From contig CAKSNY010000044.1 of NCBI GenBank assembly GCA_934476455.1, forward strand, positions 1 through 9,639: a stretch of DNA of 9,639 nucleotides, written 5' to 3'. Below, piece after piece: positions 1 to 7,396 of this stretch. A model generated the notes under the pieces. It was not told where the DNA came from and searched no databases. It saw only the letters and a list, made by a program, of their open reading frames with translations. A program made the position numbers and the translations under genes. How positions within the stretch are numbered: position 1 is the stretch's first letter; each line of letters opens with the position of its first letter. Origin of the DNA: an uncultured Clostridia bacterium (GTDB lineage: Bacteria; Bacillota; Clostridia; UMGS1883).

Positions 1-39
1 AGAAGGACAAGTAAAAAAATTGAAAAATTTTCGTAAAAA

Positions 40-151
40 GTTGTTTTTTCGGCATTTTATTTGTTACTTATATGAGGGGCAAAATAAGATAAAAAATTTT
101 TGCTTTCAAGGTTGCCGAAACGGAATTTTCTGCACTACTTATATAGAGGGC
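40..151. repeat. Diverged direct repeat, 71-bp period
   Basis: Positions 40-80 and 111-151 align without gaps. Both begin GTTG and both end in ACTTATAT followed by a purine-rich GAGGG-type stretch and C. After each copy comes an A-rich stretch leading to AAAAATTTTT. The middle of the unit has diverged. The copies could be protein-binding sites or an old tandem duplication. Confidence 0.55.
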
Positions 152-197
152 GAAAGAAAAATTTTTATCAAAAAGGGTTTGGGAATATCCCAAAAAT

Positions 198-282
198 CCA
201 AAATCAAATTTGCCGTGTGTGGCCGCACACGCTTTGCTTGCTATTCCACAAGAATGGCAGGCAAAACAAATTTGATTTTTGG
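198..282. repeat. Inverted repeat enclosing a hairpin
   Basis: CCAAAATCAAATTTG (198-212) is the reverse complement of CAAATTTGATTTTTGG (267-282) apart from one extra A in the right arm. The arms enclose about 54 bases, including the 214-231 hairpin. The structure could form in single-stranded DNA or RNA. Confidence 0.6.
214..231. other. Hairpin 1 (7-bp stem, GGCC loop)
   Basis: CGTGTGT (214-220) pairs with GCACACG (225-231) around a GGCC loop, with one G-T wobble. It is followed by the 17-bp sequence at 230-246, which recurs after the second hairpin. There is no T-run, so it is not an ordinary intrinsic terminator. Confidence 0.6.
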
Positions 283-315
283 TGAGTGGGTACTCACTCG
301 CTTTGCTTGCTACTC
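230..315. repeat. 17-bp direct repeat pair following each hairpin
   Basis: CGCTTTGCTTGCTATTC (230-246) and CGCTTTGCTTGCTACTC (299-315) differ at one base and are 69 bp apart. Each overlaps or directly follows the 3' arm of a hairpin, so hairpin plus tail forms a repeated structural unit although the stem sequences differ. Confidence 0.7.
282..297. other. Hairpin 2 (6-bp stem, GGGT loop)
   Basis: GTGAGT (282-287) pairs with ACTCAC (292-297) across the loop GGGT. An alternative pairing of GAGTG (284-288) with CACTC (295-299) is also possible. It sits about 50 bases before the start of the small upstream gene, so it could affect that gene's translation or serve as a protein-binding site. Confidence 0.55.
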
Positions 316-345
316 TCAAAAAAACGAAAACAGAGGTGTTATTTA

Positions 346-543
346 ATGGATAATGAGAACAAATTTAAGGTGTCAATCAGCAGTATGCTTGACTACGAAT
401 TGCCGAATATTACAGTCAGATTTGACGATTGCAAGACAGAATATATTTTTACCGGCACATATGAAGGCAGCAGGGCAGTTTCGTCAAAACTGCTGAAAAT
501 GATTGATAACGACAAAATTTCTGCGAAAGGGGCTGACAAATAA
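346..543 (+). CDS. Small unknown protein (65 aa) upstream of the recombinase
   Basis: I chose the ATG at 346 because an AGAGGTG ribosome binding site lies 8 bases upstream. The open frame extends left to 286, but that part is hairpin and repeat sequence. The protein starts MDNENKFKVSISSMLDYELP and has 65 residues, with no signal peptide, membrane segment or cysteine-pair motif apart from a lone Cys in DDCKTEYIF. It looks like a small mixed alpha/beta soluble protein with a charged C-terminus (DNDKISAKGADK). It lies 76 bases before the recombinase on the same strand, so the two are probably co-transcribed. It may be an accessory protein of the element, for example a small regulator or directionality factor, but I recognise no family and assign no function. 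Confidence 0.7.
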   Translation: MDNENKFKVSISSMLDYELPNITVRFDDCKTEYIFTGTYEGSRAVSSKLLKMIDNDKISAKGADK

Positions 544-619
544 GAAAATGGGCGTTAAAATAAACACAAGCAATTCTGTTTTGACAGGCTGTCCGAACGA
601 AAAGGAGGATAAAAATTAT

Positions 620-2251
620 ATGAGACAGTCTGAAAAAATTACAGTTTTATATTGCCGTCTCAGCCGTGATGACGAGCTGCAGGGCGACAGCAACAGTATT
701 GTAAATCAAAAGAATATTTTAAGCAAATATGCAAAGGACAACGGTTTCAAAAATACACAGTTCATAGTTGATGACGGTTATTCTGGAACGAGTTTTCAGC
801 GCCCCGGCTGGAATGAGTTGCTGGAACTTATAGAGAATGACAAGGTTGAAACAATTATTGTAAAGGATATGTCAAGACTTGGGCGTGATTATCTGAAAGT
901 AGGTTTTTATACCGAAATCCTGTTTGTCGAAAAGAACATACGGTTTATCGCCGTCAATAACGGCATTGACAGTAATAATCAAACCGACAGCGATTTTACT
1001 CCATTTTTGAATATCATAAACGAGTGGTATGCAAAGGACACAAGCAAGAAAATCAAGGCGGTTATGAAAGCAAAAGGCGAATCGGGAAAAACATTGACAA
1101 CAATTCCGCCGTTCGGTTATATGAAAAGCCCCGATGATAACACAAAGTGGGTTGCTGACGAGCCGGCAGCGGATATTGTCCGAAAAATTTTCGGACTGTG
1201 TATGGAGGGGTACGGACCTTCTCAAATAGCAAAATTTTTGCAGAAAGAAAAAGTTTTGACCCCTGCTGCATACTGGCAAAGTATAGGACGGATAACAAAT
1301 TTGCCTGTGCCCGATAATCCATATCGCTGGGTATCCGATACAATTTCAACTATGCTTGAAAAGAAAGAATATTTAGGGCATACCGTAAATTTCAAGACCT
1401 ATAAGCAATCATACAAAAGCAAAAAGAAGTTACATAACCCCGAAGAAAAACAAATGATTTTCGAGAACACTCACGAACCGATTATTGACGCTGATACTTG
1501 GGAAAGAGTGCAGGAGCTGCGAAAAAATAAACGCAGACCGTCACGCACAGGAAAAAGCAATATGTTTTCGGGAATAGCCTATTGTGCCGACTGCAGTCAG
1601 AAACTCTACTACTGCACAAGTAATTATTTTGAAAGCAGGCAAGACCATTTTGTGTGTTCAACCTCACGCAAGGGCAAGGAAAATTGTTCGACACATTTTA
1701 TTCGTGCTGTTGTTCTTGAAAAGGGCGTACTTGCACACCTTAAATATGTGATAGGCTTTGTTGCAGCTTATGAAAATCAGTTCCGTGAAATTATGGGTGC
1801 AAGGCAGAAAGCAGAGATAAAAAAAGAAATATCTGCAAAGAAAAAACTGCTTGCAAAATGCGAAAATCGTATCAGCGAATTAGACCGTCTTTTCAAGAGT
1901 ATTTATGAGGACAAAGCAAAAGGGATTTTAAGCGAAAACAGATTTCAAATGCTTGCAGACGATTATGAAGCCGAACAGCAGGAATTGGAATTGAAAATCA
2001 CTCGGTTGTCTGCCGAAATATCCGATACAGAGGAACAAAGCGATAATTTGGAACGGTTTATTTCAAAGATACATAAATATCTTGATTTGCAGGAATTAAC
2101 ACCGTCAATTCTGAATGATATGGTAAAACGGGTATATGTTCACGCACCGCAGATTATCGACGGAAAACGCACACAGCAAATTGATATTTGCTATGACTTG
2201 GTCGGCATATTGCCGATGTCATTATTAAAGCAAAACAACGAAACGGCATAG
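620..2251 (+). CDS. Large serine recombinase / site-specific integrase (543 aa)
   Basis: A DNA integrase/excisionase of the large serine recombinase family, which cuts and rejoins element and chromosome ends through a phosphoserine intermediate. The N-terminal resolvase domain spans about residues 7-150. YCRLSRDD places the catalytic serine at Ser15, and DMSRLGRDYLKVG (about 83-95) holds the conserved arginines. The 'Recombinase' DNA-binding domain follows (about 160-300, with PPFGYMKSPDD near its start), then a zinc ribbon (Cys322, Cys325, Cys346, Cys356), a coiled coil (about 395-485) and a C-terminal segment resembling DUF4368. The ATG at 620 follows an AAAGGAGG site (601-608). The frame is open back to 503, but that extension overlaps the upstream gene. 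Length and domains suggest an intact enzyme of the TnpX/TndX type found at one end of clostridial conjugative or mobilisable elements. The stop codon lies within a 13-bp inverted repeat. Confidence 0.95.
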   Translation: MRQSEKITVLYCRLSRDDELQGDSNSIVNQKNILSKYAKDNGFKNTQFIVDDGYSGTSFQRPGWNELLELIENDKVETIIVKDMSRLGRDYLKVGFYTEILFVEKNIRFIAVNNGIDSNNQTDSDFTPFLNIINEWYAKDTSKKIKAVMKAKGESGKTLTTIPPFGYMKSPDDNTKWVADEPAADIVRKIFGLCMEGYGPSQIAKFLQKEKVLTPAAYWQSIGRITNLPVPDNPYRWVSDTISTMLEKKEYLGHTVNFKTYKQSYKSKKKLHNPEEKQMIFENTHEPIIDADTWERVQELRKNKRRPSRTGKSNMFSGIAYCADCSQKLYYCTSNYFESRQDHFVCSTSRKGKENCSTHFIRAVVLEKGVLAHLKYVIGFVAAYENQFREIMGARQKAEIKKEISAKKKLLAKCENRISELDRLFKSIYEDKAKGILSENRFQMLADDYEAEQQELELKITRLSAEISDTEEQSDNLERFISKIHKYLDLQELTPSILNDMVKRVYVHAPQIIDGKRTQQIDICYDLVGILPMSLLKQNNETA

Positions 2252-2270
2252 AACAAACTATGCCGTTTCG
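2239..2270 (-). terminator. 13-bp perfect hairpin, probable terminator of the araC-trx operon
   Basis: CGAAACGGCATAG (2239-2251) pairs perfectly with CTATGCCGTTTCG (2258-2270) around a 6-base loop. On the minus strand the stem is followed by TTGTTTTG, a plausible U-rich tract, so it can end transcription arriving from the thioredoxin gene about 50 bases away. On the plus strand it is followed by AGGAAAAC, a poor terminator tail. The left arm also encodes the last codons and the stop of the recombinase. Confidence 0.65.
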
Positions 2271-2318
2271 AGGAAAACAATATTACTGTTTTATTGAGGA
2301 CACCCATTTGGCTCTTTT

Positions 2319-2636
2319 TTATTTGTTTATTCCGAGGGCAGTGCAGATTTCTTCTTTTTCCATATACCCGACAGTTCTTTTACCTTCTTTCCCGTTTTCA
2401 AAAAGTACAAGCGTGGGTATACTCATAACATTATACCTGATTGCAAGCTCCGCGCAGGCATCTATATCGAGCTTGCAAACCTTGATGTTTGTAAAATCCC
2501 GTGCAATTTCAGAAACTACCGGCGCCATCATTTTACACGGTCCGCACCACTGCGCCCAAAAATCCACAACAACCGGAATTTTCGAGTTAAGTACCTCTTC
2601 CTCAAAATTTTCCGCAGTTAAATTTATCTCTGCCAT
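2319..2636 (-). CDS. trxA: Thioredoxin (105 aa)
   Basis: A cytoplasmic thiol-disulfide oxidoreductase that reduces protein disulfides, normally recycled by thioredoxin reductase. The active site is WCGPC with redox cysteines Cys31 and Cys34. The buried Asp of DFW lies just before it (Asp25), and the cis-proline is Pro74 in MSIPTLVLF. The 105-residue length is normal for the family. Extra cysteines at 54, 61 and 98 are beyond the active-site pair. The ATG at 2636 is preceded by AAAGGAAGTG (complement of 2642-2651). It starts 29 bases after the AraC-type regulator gene on the same strand, so the two probably form an operon. No thioredoxin reductase gene is present here. The assignment to the thioredoxin family is secure. 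Whether it is the main thioredoxin of the cell is not known. Confidence 0.96.
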   Translation of the reverse strand: MAEINLTAENFEEEVLNSKIPVVVDFWAQWCGPCKMMAPVVSEIARDFTNIKVCKLDIDACAELAIRYNVMSIPTLVLFENGKEGKRTVGYMEKEEICTALGINK

Positions 2637-2665
2637 AGAAACACTTCCTTTACTTATTTTTAAAT

Positions 2666-3553
2666 TTAAAACATCACTGATTTTTTGTATACCAAAGGCG
2701 ATTTGCCGGTGTGTCTTTTAAAGCTTGCCGCAAAGTGGCTTGCAGACGAAAAGCCCATGCGCATTGCAATTTCCGTAATGCTTATGTCCTCTGTTAAAAG
2801 CATTCTCTTTGCGCTGTCAATCCTCGCGGCGCAGACAAATTGTGTAAAGCTTTTTCCCATTACACTTTTAAAATTGCGCGAAAAATAGCTGTAACTCATA
2901 TTACACCTGCGTGCAGCTTCGTTTTCGGTTATAAACGCGCAGTCTTTCATTATGTCCTCCGCAGCCGAATATATTGTTGCGGCAAGAGCGCTGTTTTCCT
3001 TCAAATAAGGTACTATCTCTGTTTTTTTATATTGCACACGTATTATTTCCGAAAACAGCTGTAAAATACTGCCCTTTATTGCAAATTCATAGCCGTTTTT
3101 TCCACCGTTCCACTCTTCAAATATATCTTTTACAGCATTCTTCATTTTATCCGTTACATATTGCTTTTCTATCAATATCGGCGGCATATCCTCTCTGTTT
3201 ACCGTAATCGGCATAATGTATGCGGTTTCCTTAAGCGATACCTCCCGCGAAATCAAAAGCTCCGGCAAAAATTTAATAACATAATAGTAATTGTAGCTGT
3301 TTTTGGAATATAAATAGTGCGTTTCATTCGGTCTTATAAGGCATAAATCGCCGCTTTTAAAGCGAAGCCTTTTCTCGTCTGCCCATACGGTTGCGTTGCA
3401 ATCTATCCCGTAAAGAATTTCAATATAATTATGATAATGCACGGTGGAAAGCCGCTCTTTATTTATGCTTTTTTGTGTAAGACAATGAATTGAACTTTTC
3501 ACGCCGTCTTTATCGTAAAGCCCCTCGTCTATTCCGCTTTTTATAGAAATCAC
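2666..3553 (-). CDS. AraC-family transcriptional regulator (295 aa)
   Basis: A probable sugar-responsive transcription factor. The N-terminal part (about residues 35-100) has the cupin-like sensor pattern of AraC regulators: HYHNYIEILYG, then FKSGDLCLIRPNETHYL. The C-terminal part (about 190-291) carries the two helix-turn-helix units, the second being SITEIAMRMGFSSASHFAASF followed by KRHTGKSPLVYK, the family signature. The start at 3553 is a GTG with only a weak GGG-rich upstream site, so the exact start is less certain; no internal ATG is suitable. The gene diverges from the GH31 gene across 94 bases, the usual arrangement for a regulator and its target glycosidase, and thioredoxin follows it at 29 bases. 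The inducer is unknown, though a glycoside related to the GH31 substrate is likely. Confidence 0.92.
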   Translation of the reverse strand: MISIKSGIDEGLYDKDGVKSSIHCLTQKSINKERLSTVHYHNYIEILYGIDCNATVWADEKRLRFKSGDLCLIRPNETHYLYSKNSYNYYYVIKFLPELLISREVSLKETAYIMPITVNREDMPPILIEKQYVTDKMKNAVKDIFEEWNGGKNGYEFAIKGSILQLFSEIIRVQYKKTEIVPYLKENSALAATIYSAAEDIMKDCAFITENEAARRCNMSYSYFSRNFKSVMGKSFTQFVCAARIDSAKRMLLTEDISITEIAMRMGFSSASHFAASFKRHTGKSPLVYKKSVMF

Positions 3554-3589
3554 CCCAATGACAAAAATTTGATATTTTCAGACAAATTT

Positions 3590-3600
3590 ATTGTATCATA
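3590..3600 (-). promoter_or_regulatory. Candidate extended -10 promoter for the regulator gene
   Basis: Read on the minus strand, this gives TATGATACAAT, an extended -10 (TGnTACAAT) about 37 bases ahead of the GTG start at 3553. I see no good -35 match. The rest of the 3554-3647 intergenic must hold the GH31 promoter and any AraC operator, but I cannot place them with confidence. Confidence 0.4.
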
Positions 3601-3647
3601 TTATTTTTAATTTTGCTATATTTTTTTTGAAAGGAAGTGTAACAATT

Positions 3648-6053
3648 ATGGCAAATGAAAAAAACAACACAATAAAGCTGTCGCCCGTTTCTTGTAAAGA
3701 GGCTTGCGTATGCGGCGACAAATATCGTTTTACCGTTCTTACCTCGCGTCTTATCAGAATAGAATACAGCGAAACCGGAGCTTTTGAGGACAGGGCAACG
3801 CAAACCGTTGTCAACAGAAATTTTCCGCCCGTAAGTTTCACCATTAAAAACGATAACGGTATTTTAACAATCAAGACAGACGATGTACTTCTTACATATA
3901 CAGGACAGCCGTTTTCAAAAAACAGCCTCAGCGCACGTTACTGCGGCAAAAACAGTAAAATAGACGAAGTATGGTACTTTGGCGATGAAAAAAGCGATTA
4001 TTCTTTTCCGGGAACCACCCGCACACTTGACGGTGTTGACGGAAGCTGTCCCCTCGAAAAAAGCATTATGAGCAATGGACCGATCAATATGCTCGATGAC
4101 AGCTCAGCTTTAATTATTGCAGAAAACGGAGATATTCTTCCCAGAAGTGAAAAATGTATTGATATATACCTGTTTTGCTACGGTGTTTCCGATAAAAGAA
4201 AATATGACTATTTGGGCTGTCTTCGCGATTTTTACGCACTTACCGGAAAAACACCTCTTCTTCCGCGTTATATCCTCGGCAATTGGTGGAGCAGATACCA
4301 TGCCTATACTCAAAAGGAATATGAGGACCTTATGCTGCGCTTTAAGCGCGAGGATATTCCCTTCAGCGTAGCTGTAATAGATATGGACTGGCACTATGTA
4401 AACATAGACCCGAAATACGGCAGGGGATGGACAGGCTATACTTGGGACAAAGGGCTTTTCCCCGACCATAAGGCGTTTTTAAATTTTCTTCACAAAGAAG
4501 GGCTTGGCGTAACGCTTAATCTGCATCCTGCCGACGGCGTAAGCGCACATGAAGAAGCTTATCCCGAAATGGCAAAAAGTATGGGTATTGACCCAAAAAG
4601 TGAAGAACGTGTTGAGTTTGACATTACAAATAAACGGTTTTTGAAAAATTATTTTGACATTTTGCACCATCCGCTTGAAGATGAAGGCGTTGATTTCTGG
4701 TGGATGGACTGGCAGCAGGGTAACACTACACATATTCCAGGGCTTGACCCGTTATGGATGTTAAATCACTACCATTATATCGACAGCGACAGAAACAATA
4801 AAAGACCTTTAATATTTTCCCGCTACAGCGGTCCGGGCAGTCACCGTTATCCGATAGGTTTTTCGGGCGACACCTTTATATCCTGGGAATCACTCGACTT
4901 TCAGGCATATTTTACGGCTGTCGCTTCAAATATAGGCTATGGTTGGTGGAGTCACGATATAGGCGGGCATATGGCGGGCGTGCGCGATGAGGAGCTTACC
5001 TGCCGCTGGATACAATACGGCGTATTTTCTCCGATAAACAGGCTTCACAGTACCTCCTCCCGCTTTTTGGGCAAGGAACCGTGGAAATACGAAAAGCAAT
5101 ATGAAACCGCAATGAAAAGTTTCTTAAAGCTTCGCCACGAGCTTATACCGTATCTTTATTCTATGAATTACCGCGCAAACGTGTATGACGAGCCGCTTGT
5201 TATGCCGCTATACTACAAATGGAGCGGCGACGAATGCTACAGATATAAAAATGAATATTCCTTCGGCACGGAGATGATAGTTTCGCCGATAACCGCCCCG
5301 TGTGACAGTGTAACCCATCTCGGCTGTGCGGACACATATATTCCCGAAGGTTACTGGTATGACTTCTTTACAAACATCCGCTACAGCGGAGGAAGAACAC
5401 TAAAGCTCTACAGAAATATTTATTCTATTCCCGTGCTTGTTAAAGCCGGCGGAATAATCCCTCTTGCAAAGCTTACACATATTAACGATACCGAAAATCC
5501 GCAAAATATGAAAATAAAAGTATATGCCGGTGCGTCAAACAGCTTTGAGCTTTATGAGGATGACGGTATATCAAATGATTATAAGAACGGTTCCTCCGCT
5601 ATTACAAGGCTGTCGCTTGATTGGGGCAAAAATGCAGTATTTACAATATCTCAGCCTACAGGTGCTTATTCCCCCGTTTCAAACCGCGGCTATGAGGTTG
5701 AATTTATCGGCATAAACGCATATGACGAGATTTCTGTTACAGCAGATAGCAAGCCTGTGAAATTTACGTCTGACAGCTGCAATGCAGCAATAAAAATAAG
5801 CATTGAAAATACTTTTGGTGAAGTACGCATTGAGCTGACAAATCCAAACACAAAAAATGTTAATTCCACAGTTGAAATTTTCGAAGATATTATTGAACAC
5901 GCGTCTGTCAAAACTGTCTATAAGGATAGGCTGTTTAACTTCCTCACGGATGACGGTATTGCCGCTTCTAGAAAATTATCAGAGCTTTTAACGTCAAATC
6001 TTGATGAAAACATAAAAAATGCGCTTGCAGAAATAATTGCGGCTGAAATTTAA
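3648..6053 (+). CDS. Glycoside hydrolase family 31 enzyme (801 aa)
   Basis: A retaining alpha-glycosidase with a GH31 (beta/alpha)8 barrel, probably acting in the cytoplasm because there is no signal peptide. An N-terminal beta-sandwich occupies about residues 1-200. The barrel follows, with VIDMDWHY (244-251) in the substrate-binding region. The probable nucleophile is Asp354 in WWMDWQQG, the acid/base is probably Asp408 in GFSGDTFISW, and HDIGGH lies at 436-441. Beta-sandwich domains follow, including the FELYEDDG motif (about 633-640), and then a helical tail (about 745-801). WWMDWQQG differs from the common WxDMNE-type motif, so alpha-glucosidase or xylosidase activity should not be assumed; alpha-N-acetylgalactosaminidase-like branches of GH31 are an alternative. 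I chose the ATG at 3648, with GAAAGGAAG about 10 bases upstream, over the longer frame from 3591, which begins in AT-rich promoter DNA. Confidence 0.94.
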   Translation: MANEKNNTIKLSPVSCKEACVCGDKYRFTVLTSRLIRIEYSETGAFEDRATQTVVNRNFPPVSFTIKNDNGILTIKTDDVLLTYTGQPFSKNSLSARYCGKNSKIDEVWYFGDEKSDYSFPGTTRTLDGVDGSCPLEKSIMSNGPINMLDDSSALIIAENGDILPRSEKCIDIYLFCYGVSDKRKYDYLGCLRDFYALTGKTPLLPRYILGNWWSRYHAYTQKEYEDLMLRFKREDIPFSVAVIDMDWHYVNIDPKYGRGWTGYTWDKGLFPDHKAFLNFLHKEGLGVTLNLHPADGVSAHEEAYPEMAKSMGIDPKSEERVEFDITNKRFLKNYFDILHHPLEDEGVDFWWMDWQQGNTTHIPGLDPLWMLNHYHYIDSDRNNKRPLIFSRYSGPGSHRYPIGFSGDTFISWESLDFQAYFTAVASNIGYGWWSHDIGGHMAGVRDEELTCRWIQYGVFSPINRLHSTSSRFLGKEPWKYEKQYETAMKSFLKLRHELIPYLYSMNYRANVYDEPLVMPLYYKWSGDECYRYKNEYSFGTEMIVSPITAPCDSVTHLGCADTYIPEGYWYDFFTNIRYSGGRTLKLYRNIYSIPVLVKAGGIIPLAKLTHINDTENPQNMKIKVYAGASNSFELYEDDGISNDYKNGSSAITRLSLDWGKNAVFTISQPTGAYSPVSNRGYEVEFIGINAYDEISVTADSKPVKFTSDSCNAAIKISIENTFGEVRIELTNPNTKNVNSTVEIFEDIIEHASVKTVYKDRLFNFLTDDGIAASRKLSELLTSNLDENIKNALAEIIAAEI

Positions 6054-6060
6054 ATATAAA

Positions 6061-6093
6061 AAAACGGCGATGCCTGTTTGGCATCGCCGTTTT
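6061..6093. terminator. Bidirectional intrinsic terminator between GH31 and SLH genes
   Basis: AAAACGGCGATGCC (6061-6074) pairs perfectly with GGCATCGCCGTTTT (6080-6093) across the loop TGTTT. Runs of A on the left and T on the right let it work on both strands. It serves the plus-strand GH31 gene, which stops at 6053, and the convergent SLH gene, which stops at 6105. Confidence 0.93.
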
Positions 6094-6104
6094 ACCTTGT
6101 CTTT

Positions 6105-7298
6105 TTATTTTATTGCCCTGTTTAAGAATGTAACTATCTGTCCTCTGCTGCAAATAGTATCAGGGGCAAACTGTGTTTCTGACATACCGCTTGTTACGCT
6201 GTTTTCAACTGCCCATGCAACTGCTTCTGCGTAATCGGCGTTTTCCGCAACATCCGTAAATGCTGTATCCGCATCAGCGCTCGGCTTGCCAGCATTTATC
6301 CAAAGATATGTAACCGTTAATGCACGTGTGCACGGTGTATCTGCCGCAAATGTGCTGCCTGTAACCATTCCCATTTTTCCTGCCCACTTTGCAGCGTCAT
6401 AATAATAGTCGGTTGTCTTTACATCCGAAAACGGGTTTGCGTCTTCAGTTTTAGGAGAACCTACCGCACGCCACAAAAACGTTATAATCTGCGCTCTTGT
6501 GCATGTCATATCGGGCGAAAACGTTGTATTTGATGTTCCTGCCGTTATTTTTTTGTCAACAGCCCATGCCACGGCTGCGGCATAATATGCGTCTGCTTTA
6601 ACATCTGTAAAGCTTTGAGGTGTGTTTGATGTGTCAGGCGTGCTTGTTTCTGTTTTGCTTTCTGCGTTCGCAAGACGAAGTCCGTTATATACCTTTATTG
6701 TAGCTTTATCTCCGTTTAACGAAAGCTCAAGAACTCCTTTTACAGAGCCTTTCTTTGTGTCCGTTGAATCAACTTTTACAAATCCGTCTGCCCATTTTAC
6801 CTGTGTACCGTTCTTTATTACAGCCTTTACTTTTTCAAGAATTGCCTCCGCTGTAATATCGCTGTCAAATGATACACCCTTAAACACAGCCGCTACAGCA
6901 GCTTTGTCCTCTGCAAATTTTGCATTGTTTGCCGCAACATCACCAGTAAGCTTCGGAATTTTAAAGCTGTACATTTCATGCTTTGAGTATCTGTTTAAAG
7001 TAAGGTTGATATTGGCAAAAACGCTTCCGTCTTTCTCGCTTGTTGCGTTGTAAACACGAAAGTCCGACTCTTTGTCAAAGGAAAGCTTAACCTCGCTGCC
7101 CTCAGGAAGGACTTTTTTTATTGTAGAAAAAAACTCATCCATTGTTATATCATTAAAAAGCTCAACGGTTTTTGTTGCACTGTCAATAGCTTTTCTTGCT
7201 TTTTCAACCTCAAGCCCCTCATCTACGGCAAATCCTATGCACGGAAGTGCTGCAATCAGACACACCAAAGTAATCACACTGATAAACTTTTTCAACAT
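6105..7298 (-). CDS. Secreted SLH-domain surface protein (397 aa)
   Basis: A probable cell-surface protein held to the wall by SLH domains, which usually bind pyruvylated secondary cell-wall polymers. The N-terminus is a signal peptide (MLKKFISVITLVCLIAALPC, cleavage probably near residue 24). Residues about 30-210 form an unrecognised region that appears to hold two copies of one domain (51-117 and 148-209). A Thr/Ser/Pro-rich linker follows (about 214-228), then three SLH repeats (about 229-284, 288-341 and 346-397) whose signature motifs are TRAQ (267-270), TRAL (324-327) and SRGQ (384-387). Having three SLH units is typical of a functional anchor. The ATG at 7298 has GAAAGGAAG just upstream (complement of 7305-7313). 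It converges on GH31 and shares its terminator, so a functional link is not implied. Binding partners are unknown. Confidence 0.92.
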   Translation of the reverse strand: MLKKFISVITLVCLIAALPCIGFAVDEGLEVEKARKAIDSATKTVELFNDITMDEFFSTIKKVLPEGSEVKLSFDKESDFRVYNATSEKDGSVFANINLTLNRYSKHEMYSFKIPKLTGDVAANNAKFAEDKAAVAAVFKGVSFDSDITAEAILEKVKAVIKNGTQVKWADGFVKVDSTDTKKGSVKGVLELSLNGDKATIKVYNGLRLANAESKTETSTPDTSNTPQSFTDVKADAYYAAAVAWAVDKKITAGTSNTTFSPDMTCTRAQIITFLWRAVGSPKTEDANPFSDVKTTDYYYDAAKWAGKMGMVTGSTFAADTPCTRALTVTYLWINAGKPSADADTAFTDVAENADYAEAVAWAVENSVTSGMSETQFAPDTICSRGQIVTFLNRAIK

Positions 7299-7396
7299 AA
7301 TTATCTTCCTTTCAAAATTTAAATATTCTGCGCAATTTTAAAAAAGTGCTTTCAATTTTTATCCTGCGAATTTTTTCGATTTTTCTTAAATTCTGC

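Larger units (their letters stand above)
1..345. other. Gene-free, repeat-rich leader ahead of the recombinase module
   Basis: I see no convincing gene here. Reading frames through it are low-complexity and run across repeats and hairpins. It contains two diverged copies of a roughly 71-bp unit (40-80 and 111-151), a small perfect palindrome at 181-191 (GGGAATATCCC), two hairpins (214-231 and 282-297), each followed by the same 17-bp sequence, and a larger inverted repeat (198-212 with 267-282). Such density suggests regulatory or recombination sites of a mobile element, or the tail of an untranslated region whose gene lies to the left. The function is inferred, not shown. Confidence 0.6.

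Noticed and set aside
40..315. CRISPR-like array
   Set aside because: There are only two copies of each repeat, they are diverged, and the intervening sequence is itself repeated or inverted rather than unique spacers.
20..346. Plus-strand open frame of 108 codons at the left edge
   Set aside because: It reads through hairpins and direct repeats, has no ribosome binding site and is low in complexity. The real start nearby is 346 in another frame.
503..619. Longer N-terminus for the recombinase
   Set aside because: It overlaps the end of the upstream gene and lacks a ribosome binding site, whereas the ATG at 620 has a near-perfect one and fits the family's usual N-terminus.
2260..2721. Plus-strand frame opposite thioredoxin
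   Set aside because: It is the antisense shadow of the thioredoxin gene, which has a clear active site and ribosome binding site.
3569..3622. GH31 promoter built from TTGATA or TTGTAT with nearby AT-rich -10 boxes
   Set aside because: Several weak combinations exist with poor spacing or with a start too close to the ribosome binding site; none could be chosen.
6622..7053. Plus-strand frame opposite the SLH gene
   Set aside because: It is the antisense of a Ser/Thr/Lys-rich secreted protein with a clear signal peptide and three SLH repeats.
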